From assembly GCA_963377175.1 (NCBI GenBank), contig CAUJNA010002779.1, positions 1,782,882-1,846,881 on the forward strand: 64,000 nucleotides of DNA, in the 5' to 3' direction. Position numbers and translations under genes: made by a program. Shown one piece after another: positions 20,401 through 28,072 of this stretch. Source of the stretch: Effrenium voratum (Eukaryota > Sar > Dinophyceae > Suessiales > Symbiodiniaceae). The notes under the pieces were generated by a model that saw only the letters and a list, made by a program, of their open reading frames with translations, searched no databases and was not told the origin of the DNA. Positions within the stretch are counted from its first letter, which is position 1; each line of letters starts with the position of its first letter.

Positions 20401-22951
20401 AAGAAAAAGTCTATCACCACGTAAGTCGCAAGTAATCGCAAGTAAAAACACCTCGAATTACGAGAGTTCTTGCTTTAAAAAAGGCATCTACGTTTCAATG
20501 TGCTTCAAAACGCATGCCTGGTGAACACCAATCTGCAAACGCGAACCCCGTCAGCGACAAACACTTCTGCCAAGGCGCATCCCCGAAGGAGAGAAACATG
20601 CTCATGTGCTCCCCCTCGCTGCGGCTGTCGCTCCAGCGCCTCCTGCACGTCTGGATGGTCACCAGGTTGTAGCAGCCCATGCTCTCCAGCGCCGCCCGGA
20701 TGGTCCACTTCCCCAACGAGTTCCGCACGTTCCGGACGTAGAGCCTGAAGCGGTCATCGGAAGCCATGTTGACACGTGACCTGATCGGCAGCTTAGGTTG
20801 TGCTGTACTAATGGGTGGGTCAGTTGGCGGATTGTGGGTTGCTTGTCATGTGGTGGAACTGGTTTGTTGAGGTTGTGGTGTACTTGAGGTTGATGCAGCT
20901 GCCACGTGTTTACCTGAGATAAGAGTTCTTCTGGTTGGTTTGCTTGCTCTTCCTTTACTTGCGGATCCTCACAGTCTGGGATTAGATTTCAGGCAATTGG
21001 TTAGATTCCTTGTATATGCTTCTTCTTGGTTGCACTGGGTTTGGAGTTTGTGAGTTTGGTTTACTTGAGATTGGGTTGCCTGTGATTGGCTGAAATGGAG
21101 TTGGATGCCTGGACAATGGTTTACCTGTGCCTGGGATTGATAGGTTTACCGGGTATTGGGTTTCTTGACGCTATAGTTTACCTGTGTCTGTGGCTTAGCT
21201 GCACGCCCTCTCTAGATGCATTTTGTGCAAACAAGGCCGGCGCGGATGTGGAAATCTTCGCACAACGCACACAAGTAAAGCGCACAATCCACACAAGTAA
21301 ACGTCCATTTACAAGTAACTTTCGCTTTCTGTGGGGCCCTATAGTCTAATAGTGGTCATGGCCAAGTCACCAGACCCCTCGCAAGTAAAACGTCAGGCAA
21401 ACATTGTGCAAGCAACACCGGTGTCACGATCGAAGGGGTTGGCAAGCGAGGCGGCTGCTTCACAAGTAAAAGAGAGGCGGCTGCTTCACAAGTAAAAAAT
21501 GGGCGGCTGCTTCACAAGTAAAAGCGAGGCGGTTGCTTCACAAGTAACAGCAAGGCGGTTGCTTCACAAGCAAAAAATGGGCGGCTGCTTCACAAGTAAA
21601 AGCTCCACATCCATCGCAAACGTCACAAGTATCCGCTTCACAAAAGTCCCCGCGTTGCACAATATCTTTCTTGCAAAAGTAAGTGAGCTCACAAGTAAGC
21701 TGAGACACTGGGCCCATAACCATTGCCCACGCAGACCGGCAAAACAATCAGCGTTTCTTGTCACACAAGTAAGCAAACATGACCCCCGCGCCTTTGTTTC
21801 TTTTTTCTCGCATTGCACAGCCTCATCGCCCGTTGCAGCGAAAAAACGCAAAGACCTGCTTCTCTTTTCCATATTCACATCGAATACCAAAACTGCCACG
21901 ACAGAATTGCTTCTGAACTCCATTGCGATCACGTGAAAATGATAAATCGGCTCAACTCGCAGCGCAAACGTAATATCCCGCAAAAGCGCTGACACTGGCC
22001 CAGGATCAACGTCCTCCCAGGCTGTCGGTGTCTATCCCAACCGCCCAGGCCGCAAATATCCAGCCGCTCATGATACCACAAGCTGTGTGCTAGCCAAGAA
22101 AACTACAATCACAGGATGTAAGCGCACAGCCTTCGAAGCCGCGACATGCGCACGTAAATCAAACGATTCATGGGGAGCTCGAGGGAGGCAAGACCATGTC
22201 TCAAGTAATACACATTGTTCAGAAACATGTTCCCACTACTCAATGCTAAGAAAAATGTTTGGACTCAGGAAAAATGCGTTCGAGGCAGCTCACGAAATAT
22301 ACCAGGAAAAATAGTGAAAAATACTGCTTTTTCTACTAGTAATGAAATTTACATTTACTACTAAATTTATTTACTAGTAAATTTACTTTACTTGGCCTAG
22401 TAAAATGAGATTAGTAAATAGTAAATTTTAGAGTAAATCGCTGCCATACTAAATTTACTACTTTTGCAGACTCAGGGCAGGCTCCAACTCTACAAGGTGG
22501 CGCTTGTTGCATTTGGTCTTTGCAGCAGGCCATCACTGTGATGGATTGCGCCGACATCATTCTCGAGCAGGAAGACGCTACGATGGCTCGCGAGCTGATC
22601 ATGCAAAGCTTGCAGCATTGGCAAGGCTTGAGGCAAAGCTCCCGCTCCAAAAGATGGAAGCTGCGCCCAAAGCACCACTACATAGAACACATGGCATTTC
22701 AGCTTGAGCGCACGCGGCTCAACGCACGTCACATGAGTTGCTTTCAAGATGAGAGCTACTTAGGGTGCTTGAAACGGTTAGCAGTTCGCTGCCACGCTCG
22801 ATCCGTGCTTCCACGAGTGTTTCAGAGGCTGATCCTCAACCTGGCATTGCGTTTTCGTGACTCCCGCGAAGCAAAGGCGTGGCGGGCGCAAAAGCGTTCC
22901 CGAAAACCCTGCCAGCTGAAACTCACCTTGGACGTCAGTCCTCCGCCGTGA
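11464..22951 (+). CDS. Transposase-like dinoflagellate gene, many exons (ORF 3), split by a 7.8-kb intron
   Basis: Exons supported by frame joins: 11464-11678, 11746 to about 11828, around 12040-12140, 12362-12459, 12568 to about 12650, 13632-13792, 13863 to about 14290, 14381 to about 14530, 14576-14662 and 22529-22951. The first exon is probably upstream (11100-11385) but its start is unresolved. Motifs in order: SGGKHWANEERDLHRW, IPTLLPHEILHAV, FSFHIDGAEFF, HKRVAELIAWSMKAA, CRFICESCMAQRP, HETYLATEPAPSPW, LHDIMHNVYLGVGRDL, GVWKAAHIKVLMWYFTEKA, and WKLRPKHHYIEHM with SCFQDESYLGCLKRLA near the C terminus. The order matches a very abundant dinoflagellate protein family as I remember it. The D..MHN..LG segment recalls Tnp2/EnSpm-type transposases. 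The transposase role is inference. Donors are mostly GC (GCACCTTGTC 11679, GCCCCTTGCC 12460, GCTAGCTGAG 13793, GCACCCTGAG 14663). Several junctions are not unique, so a decayed copy is possible. Confidence 0.6.
12748..13616 (+). repeat. Tandem duplication of a ~0.4-kb unit with TG tract and ACTCGAGACTCATCAG repeats
   Basis: Two direct units, roughly 12748-13225 and 13228-13616, lie in an intron of ORF 3. Each starts with a TG-rich tract ending in GTGTGCGGAGTG-CAGAAT. A middle part follows (GATCTGATCA-like motifs, CGTACCTGC, GTCCTTTTGG). Each then ends in two to four copies of GTACTCGAGACTCATCAGTT and a GATTAGCACYCTCCATYTGGAGTT tail. Confidence 0.85.
14666..14765 (+). repeat. Left TIR and AT-rich subterminal repeats
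   Basis: The TIR (14666-14693) starts CCCTGAGTCTGCAAAAG and continues into repeated TAGTAAATTTACTAAAA up to about 14765. It begins three bases inside the inferred GC donor of the host intron (GCACCCTGAG). Confidence 0.9.
15028..15090 (+). repeat. Two direct copies of a ~32-bp unit
   Basis: The unit CGGAGGTTGCCCCGCAAGTA followed by ATTTGTCA occurs twice in a row. It contains the CAAGTAA motif typical of this element. Confidence 0.85.
15146..15430 (-). pseudogene. Possible relic of a transposase-like C-terminal exon
   Basis: A - strand frame reads LARYIHPNIVWCYKGEATMQ followed by RLQKL. That resembles the conserved C-terminal block of the ORF 3 family (compare SCFQDESYLGCLKRLA in 22529-22951). 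The frame is interrupted upstream, and no partner exon is seen inside the element. It could be a chance resemblance. Confidence 0.25.
15941..17139 (+). CDS. SR-like RNA-binding protein, copy 1 (RRM plus RS domain)
   Basis: Three exons, all phase 0: 15941-16129 (63 codons), 16303-16491 (63 codons) and 16714-17139 (141 codons plus stop), giving 267 residues. Intron 1 is GA-AG (GATCCATGG...ACTGAG|G). Intron 2 is GT-AG with acceptor TTACCTGAG|G. Exon 1 holds an RRM start: FRLYVRNIRNSLDKWEIRNA (RNP2-like LYVRNI, then helix 1) to an RNP1-like MSVFLSY strand. Exon 2 starts with the second helix (AMNDAISCIMANP) and ends Pro/Ala-rich. Exon 3 encodes a proline-rich linker, an acidic stretch and a C-terminal Ser/Arg domain (SRSRSPRRRRRRRS) ending in LARRRRR. 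SR proteins bind pre-mRNA exons and introns and recruit the spliceosome; that role is inferred from the architecture. Intron 2 and the flanks are dense in TTACTTG/TTACCTG motifs. It is paralogous to the gene at 20767-19262. Confidence 0.75.
17610..18145 (+). repeat. 22-bp tandem array with higher-order structure
   Basis: Roughly two dozen units of GTTACTTGTGACCTGTGCAA plus AT. Variant units (GTTATACCTNTGACC, GCAATTGTTTCTTATGACC, TGATCAATGTTAC) recur in the same order at about 17641 and 17888, giving a higher-order period near 246 bp. It lies immediately downstream of SR-like copy 1. Confidence 0.95.
18520..18760. repeat. Central palindrome of GGTGCAATGTTG repeats
   Basis: Repeats of TTGGTGCAATG on the left (about 18528-18612) are matched by repeats of CATTGCACCAA on the right (about 18685-18755). 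Mixed GGTGCAGTTTT/AAAACTGCACC units lie between. The two arms can fold into a long hairpin. It lies between the 3' ends of the two convergent genes, close to the middle of the element. Confidence 0.9.
19092..19252 (-). repeat. Three ~50-58-bp direct repeats downstream of SR-like copy 2
   Basis: The unit runs TCACAAGTAAYCGGCTCTCA through CTTCTCATGCTCTCATCTCT and CGTGCTCTCA. The middle unit is shortened. Each unit carries one CACAAGTAA motif. Confidence 0.85.
19262..20767 (-). CDS. SR-like RNA-binding protein, copy 2 (RRM plus acidic repeats plus RS domain)
   Basis: Three phase-0 exons on the - strand: 20767-20579 (63 codons), 20352-20116 (79 codons) and 19900-19262 (212 codons plus stop), giving 354 residues. 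The donors are GC (GCGCCTTGGC at 20578) and GT (20115); acceptors are TTTGCAG|G and CTGAG|G. Exon 1 (MASDDRFRLYVRNVRNSLGK onward, ending MSMFLSFGD) aligns residue by residue with copy 1 and has the same length. Exon 2 (EQSMNDGISCISANP, then SSSGRPLEPSIA) also aligns. Exon 3 starts Pro-rich (APPWAGPQPPPPPP). It then has about 70 residues of VVDEEKEQEVDEEK-type repeats that copy 1 lacks, and ends in an RS domain (ARSRRSRSRRRRRRS). Identical intron positions and phases show that the two genes are duplicates. The acidic repeat may have expanded by slippage. Function as a splicing regulator is inferred from the RRM-RS layout. Confidence 0.75.
21468..21606 (-). repeat. Six ~27-bp units, GGCGGCTGCTTCACAAGTAA type
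   Basis: GGCGGYTGCTTCACAAGTAA occurs six times in tandem with short variable spacers (one copy has CACAAGCAA). It is the densest cluster of the CAAGTAA motif at the right side of the element. Confidence 0.9.
22320..22477 (-). repeat. Right TIR and AT-rich subterminal repeats
   Basis: The TIR (22450-22477) ends ..CTTTTGCAGACTCAGGG and is the exact reverse complement of 14666-14693. The preceding 130 bp are built of TTTACTA/TAGTAAAT words like the left end. The TIR also contains TTTTGCAG and ACTCAG|G, both usable as 3' splice acceptors for the + strand host transcript. Confidence 0.9.
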
Positions 22952-24110
22952 AAAGGCAGCGGCTGCAGCAGCGCATCATCCGGCTCGGGCTGCAACATTC
23001 AAGGAAGCCTGTACTGGGAGTGTTTCTTGCGGGACTTGTGACAGGGGGTTTTGCACCGCAAACAACAATTGGTTTCCTTTAAACCGCTTCGGTCTTGACA
23101 AGTGGCCTCCGCTTTGCACTGCAGGGACAACCATTGGGCCTGCTCATTCCGGATTCAACTGTTTAACAAAATGTTAGGTAGGTGGCGTGTTTCTATTCTT
23201 GTCTGAGCAGGGGTCCTGTGTGTTCCTAACAAAGAGGGAGTGAGGGCACCATTTTTTGCAATGGGGCCCAGGGCAAGGGTTGTTAATGTTTCCTGTCATT
23301 CGAAGAACGCAGGGCTTTCCAGAGCCAGATGGTTGTTTCTCAAGCAAAGGTCTTTCGCGTTTCAATCGCCGTTGCTTCCCTTTTTTTAGGTCAACCATCT
23401 AATGCAACAAGCCCAGCTAAAATGACATGAGGGAGCAACCCCCCAATAATTTGAGGAAGGGTAGCAAAAAAGAAGCTGGTCCCATCCGAATGTGAACGGC
23501 TCGAGCATCTATCTCCAAGATGTGAAACGGACTCAGGGCCTACGAGTGCCACACAATATTATGTCGGGGCGCTTCCCCCCCGCGGTTCGGTTCACACGCG
23601 TGGTAGCGGAGCTGGTTCGTCAGATGGCTTTGCCGCTTTGGTGCTTCTGTATCTGATTGGCTCTTTCTATCACTTGTGTCTGACTGGCCCTGGCATTTCT
23701 CATCTGCCTGGCTGCCTGGAACTGCTTGCGGCCGATCTCTATAAGCCCATCCGGCCCGCGCAAAACGTAGGTGCGCCTGGATGTGCTCTTCCAAAACTCG
23801 CTTTTCGAGGCGCTTACTCGTTCGCTTGCTTGCGTTTGTGGTTTCACCGCGCCTTCCTAGTACTCCGCTTGCGTTCTGTGCCCCGCCTTACTTCTTTGCG
23901 TCGCTCCCGATGCCCCGCGCGACTGCTTTCCAGCGGCTTCGGTGAGGTTTTCCTGGCCTGCGCATGTCTGCGTGCGGGGCGTAAAATACTTTTGTCACGT
24001 CACTTGGAAAACGAACGCTGCCGTGCGACGAATACATGCAGTCGCAGCGTTTGGGACAGCGCGTGCGGCAGCGCCAAACCTTCTCGCATTTGCGGGGAAG
24101 TAACTTCAAG
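22952..24110. other. Region downstream of ORF 3, no gene seen
   Basis: Frames here are short, without joins or recognisable motifs. There is no clear polyadenylation signal, which is expected because dinoflagellates do not use a conserved AATAAA. Confidence 0.5.
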
Positions 24111-24119
24111 CTTGCCGAC

Positions 24120-24285
24120 TGCTTCGCTCACTCCAAACAAAGCCACCCGGTGATCTCCTGCGTTTGCAACCGCTTCGTGCGCGCAAACGAAGCCACCCAA
24201 CGCTCTCCTGTGTTTGCGACCGCTTCGACTGCGCGCGCAAACGAAGCCGCCCAACGCTCTCTTGCGTTCGTGGTTGGCGCAAGAC
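24120..24285 (+). repeat. Three ~47-bp direct repeats
   Basis: The unit CAAACGAAGCCACCCAACGC followed by TCTCCTGYGTTTGCRACCGCTTCG occurs about three times with small differences, downstream of the retro-ORF. Confidence 0.8.
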
Positions 24286-24397
24286 ACTATATAGCAATGA
24301 TAAGACAACTACACCTCGCTGTAAAGCAAAAAAATACTGTTGTCAATTTGAATGCATATGTAATGTCAACACCATGCCCGGGTGCCCCGGGTGTGCT

Positions 24398-24488
24398 AGA
24401 AGCGAGAGCATTCGTGCGCATACGAGAGCGTTTGTATACATACGAGAGCGTTCGTATACATACGAGAGCGTTCGTATACATACGACAA
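24398..24488 (+). repeat. Four ~22-bp direct repeats
   Basis: ACGAGAGCGTTCGTATACAT is repeated about four times. The GTATAC part is palindromic. It lies at the 3' edge of the retro-ORF. Confidence 0.85.
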
Positions 24489-27400
24489 CTTCACGAGGAC
24501 ATTGCTCTCGTTTGTTGCTGCAGTTGTCCTTTGCGCAACTTTGGATTCTCTTGGCAGGGGGCACCCTTACTCCTCCCCCCACCCGAGACGGGGCCAGAGG
24601 CACCCAAGTCCCGGTGGGAAGAGATCTCACGACTCCCCATCCAAAAAGGCTGTGAGACACGACCAAGCTGCTCTCACCCTTCAAGATCGCCTCCTTAGCC
24701 ACCGAGTGGATGGCCGCCAGCCCTGACTTCTCCGGGTTGCTCAAGATGACCGACCACAAGGCAGTGGAGACATCCCCCAGGCCATTCGAGGAGCTGAAGC
24801 GCATGCGCGGGGTGCTCGCATCGCCAAGGACTAACCGCTCGTCCCTGGGAGGCTCTGTCGGCTCCACCCGCTTGTAGAACTCCATCCTGTCCCGGATCCA
24901 CTGATTATATAGCTGCTCCGGGGGCTCGTCCATCACCAGCTGCAGGCATGTGGCCTTGTCCTTGTGCCACCCCGTGATCTGGAGCAGCCTGGTCCCCCCG
25001 CGGCTCGCCCTCCAGAAGCCCTTGCAGAACCTGCACATGTAGCCCCCGGTGGTCTTGAACTTCTCCTTGCCCACCACTTCCCAGGCGCTGATGCTGGGCA
25101 GGACCAGGCCGCACTCCACGGAGGCCCAAAACACGTGCTTCGTCTCCTTCGGGAAGTGGTTGATGTACTTCCGGCCCGCGACCGCCGTGACCGTGGACGT
25201 GGTGATAGGAGGGTACCGCCTGGTGCCCTGGTCCGGCGTGGTGTCCGCCCCCCCCAGAATTGGCCGCTCCTCCCCCGGGGCCAGAGGCACCCAAGGGGGG
25301 GGAGCAACCCAGCTGCCTGATAAGGTCCTGGGAGTAGCCCAACCGGTCGTACAGGGCCCCCGCCGCCTCCTGCGAATCATGGACCACGTTGCAACGCCAG
25401 TTGACCTTGACCTCCACCATGGAGGACTTACTCAGGCCCGACACCAGCTTGGTGTACACCGAGTCGAAAGCCCTCAACGATGACAGCGGAAGGGTGATTC
25501 GCTCGTCGCAGACCGCCCTGAAACGCAGCGCCTCCTTGCTGTCGTGGACGGGGGCCACTGGGATCTCCATCACCGGCAACGGGCAGTTAACGATGAAATT
25601 CTTGGCCGCCAGAAACGTCCCCATCTCCTTGAAGATGTAGCTCCATTCCGCCTTGCTGCGCGGCTTGGGGATTCCCAGGCTCTCCAGGAAGGGGACCGCC
25701 TCCTTCCTCATCTGGAGGATGTTGCCCATCCACTTGTCCGAGGCCGAGCCCTCCGCATTGCGGCCCCGGCGCTGCGTCTTCACGATCAGCGGGAAGGTGG
25801 TCCAGGCCGAGTAGATGTACTTGAAGGTGAACCTGTGGGCGTACACCCCCGTCAGGCTCGGCAGGTCCCACGTTCTCGTCTGCCTTGTCCAAAACACTCC
25901 ATCGCCCTTCGCCCAGAAGATCCCCACCACCTGCTCCGGCGCCGGGCGCTCGCCCCGGTTCACCTGCGCTCGGATCTCCAAGGCCGTGTAGATGACAGGG
26001 TCGATGTGGTCCTGCTCGCACGTGAGTGGGTGGGTCCTGCGTTCCAGGGCCAGAAGCTCCTCCGGAGTGAGCTTGAATTGCTGGTCCGCGCCCTTGGGGA
26101 TCTCACCGCTTGAGTGCTTCTTCCAGATCCCCCCAAACATCCGTAGCTCGCCTTGGTGCCTCTTCATCGCCCAGAGGAGCAGGGACAGCTTGCCCTCCTC
26201 CGAGTTCAGGTCCTGCTGTGGCATTGACTGGTCCTGCCCGGGGCCAGCGGTCAAGGGGGCCGGTGTCGCCAGATCGGGCATCTCCTCCAGCAGCGCCTCT
26301 TGGTTCCATGGGTTCTGCGCCTCTCTGAGCCTCCTGATGTAGGGGACATACTTCTCCTTGATGTCACCCACGTTGGGGATGTCCTCGGGGTCATCCAGCT
26401 CCAGGGGGCAGAACAGCCCCCTCTCCAGTGCCTGCCTGAGGCCACGCCGACACTTCCAAGGGCTTGAGGGTGTGGTTAAGCATCCATGCCTGGTTGGTGT
26501 CCTGGGTGCGCTTGTTCGCCTCCTGAGCCTCCTGGATGGAGCCCATCGCCTCAGCCAGTGCCTGGCTGGCGTCAACGCCCTTCCCCTCCAGGTACTGATC
26601 TCGCAGCTTGGCCTTGAATCGCTCCAGGTTGACCTTCCTGAGGGCCCGGGCTCCACCTCCTCTCCTCTGACGGCAGGGCCTGCATGCCCTCCTGAAGAGG
26701 CGCCAGGATAGCCATCTCATTGTCCAGCATCTCGTCCGTGACCAACTCCTTGTGCCGCCGCCTGGCCGGGGTCGGTTCCCGGTGCTCCCTCAAGGCCTTA
26801 TGCAGCTCCTCCTTCTTCCGGATCGCCTGGTCCACCTGGGGGTGGTAGAGCTGGAAGCTCTGAGCCTCCGCCTCCTTCAGGGACCGCTGCACTTTGACCT
26901 TGACCTCCAGACCTTCAACGCCTCATCGTCCGCCTCCATGGACAGGATCTCCTGCCGGATGTCCACCCGCCTGTTTAGGGACCACGTCTGCCATGGTGAT
27001 CTCCTCTGCCGTGTCCGTTTTCGGAGGAGCTCTCCCCAGGACCGTGCCGTCCACCAGGTTGCGGTCTGCCTGTGCCCGGGTACCACCGGGGCCAGCGGCA
27101 CCCAGGCTTCCCCCTTCCCGCTGCTGGATCCAGGTCGGCTTGCCCTCCACAATGAGCAGGTTGTACTTGACGCCGTCCGCCTCGTAGGTAGCCGAGGGTG
27201 CCTGGAAGGGGACGAACTCCTTGCCCGGGCAGACCCAGCATTGCTTGGCTGCCTCCGGCCACCCCGTGCCGCATGCCTTGCACATGAATTTGTAGTCTGA
27301 GTGGCCGGCATCGAGTCTGTGCATCCGCTGGGTGCCAATGCACGCCTTGGTCCTCTGGAACTGTGAGGCCCAGACCTCCTCCTGCCGGATCTGGATCTTC

Positions 27401-28056
27401 ATCGGAACATAGGCCTCCAGGATGCGAATCACCAAGTCCTCCGTGAGATTCTTCCCGACAAACTTGTGGAACAGGGAGACCGCCTCCTCCACCGTGACGT
27501 CCCGCAGCAACGTGGCCGCCGATGCCGGAAGGACCGGGAAGAGGTCTGGGAGGTCCACCAACTTGAAGTAGCCGGGACGGCCCTCCACCGGCACAAGGGA
27601 GACCGGCTTGTTCACCTGAGCCGTGGTCTTCTGGGAAGCCGCCACGAAACCCTTCAGCCTCTTCGTTGGTGGAGTAGCCCGCTCCGTGGCGTCCGCATCT
27701 TCCATGTCCTTGTCCTCCTCCTCGGCGGGGCCAGGGGCACCCAGGCCGGAAGTCGGTGTGGAGAAGGCCACCCGGAGACGCTCCAGTGCACTGGAGAGGT
27801 CGTTCATCACGTCGGTAGCCGAAGCCGACGGGGGGGCCTCGGGCTCGTCCAACACCAGGCCGGCCGCCACTGCCGCCTCGCGTGTGCGAATTTCCTGGGC
27901 CTCCTGGCTGGCCATTTCCACCTCCTCCGCGGTGAGCTTCTGGTCCTCAATCAGCTCGAAGGAGGTTGCCGAGGTTGCCGAGGAAGCCATTGCTAGATCG
28001 GAGTTAGTTCGGGGTTGTTTTTCACACAAATTGGGTTCAAAGAACCCAGGGCAAAG

Positions 28057-28072
28057 CTTGAGCCAAAATGGC
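28057..28072 (-). other. Relict dinoflagellate spliced-leader sequence
   Basis: The - strand reads GCCATTTTGGCTCAAG. This is identical to the 3' 16 bases of the conserved 22-nt dinoflagellate spliced leader (ending in CCATTTTGGCTCAAG). It sits 67 bases upstream of the ATG of the retro-ORF, where a trans-spliced leader would be in a cDNA. The 5' six bases of the leader are not preserved. Confidence 0.85.

Larger units (their letters stand above)
14880..22210. repeat. Dispersed TTACTTGTG / CACAAGTAA motifs
   Basis: The octamer-like motif TTACTTGT (variants TTACCTGTG, TTACTTGCG, TTACTTGAG) recurs dozens of times across the non-coding parts of the TIR element. From 15.4 to 18.3 kb it is almost always in + orientation (sense to copy 1). 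From 19.1 to 20.5 kb it is in - orientation (sense to copy 2). From 20.9 to 21.2 kb it is + again, and from 21.27 to 22.2 kb it is - again. Outside the element I do not see this density. Confidence 0.85.
14666..22477. mobile_element. 7.8-kb TIR element carrying two SR-like protein genes, filling an intron of ORF 3
   Basis: It is bounded by perfect 28-bp inverted repeats (14666-14693 and 22450-22477), each followed inward by AT-rich TTTACTA-type subterminal repeats. Inside are two paralogous three-exon genes pointing towards each other (15941-17139 on +, 20767-19262 on -). Between them lies a 22-bp tandem array (17610-18145) and a palindrome (18520-18760) close to the geometric centre, 18572. 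The host gene is coding on both sides: exon 14576-14662 ends three bases before the left TIR at a GC donor, and exon 22529 begins 51 bases after the right TIR. No transposase is apparent inside, so it would be non-autonomous or mobilised in trans. The target-site duplication is unresolved (two or three bases at most; a CCAACT hexamer occurs near both ends but is not flush). Confidence 0.8.
24343..28072 (-). pseudogene. Processed (spliced-leader) retro-ORF of unknown function, frameshifted
   Basis: An intronless frame starts at ATG 27990 (MASSATSATSFELIEDQ) and reads about 3.4 kb across successive frames. The protein-like reading switches frame at about 26980, 26910, 26650, 26450 and 25300 (the last next to a run of eight G). 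It has an N-terminal acidic region and a zinc-ribbon-like CKACGTGWPEAAKQCWVC at about 27290-27235. A charged helical segment (KKEELHKALREHRE) follows, then a second CRFCKGFWRASRGGT motif near 25030. No reverse transcriptase, protease or integrase is visible. The relict spliced leader immediately upstream (28057-28072), the lack of introns and the frame breaks indicate a reverse-transcribed mRNA that has decayed, or a poorly corrected assembly. The parent gene family is not recognised. A repeated CTTGGGTGCCNCTGGCCCCG word occurs inside it four times. Confidence 0.6.

Noticed and set aside
14650..22500. CCAACT on both sides of the 7.8-kb element as a 6-bp target duplication
   Set aside because: It lies at different distances from the two TIR ends, so it is not flush; the duplication is left unresolved.
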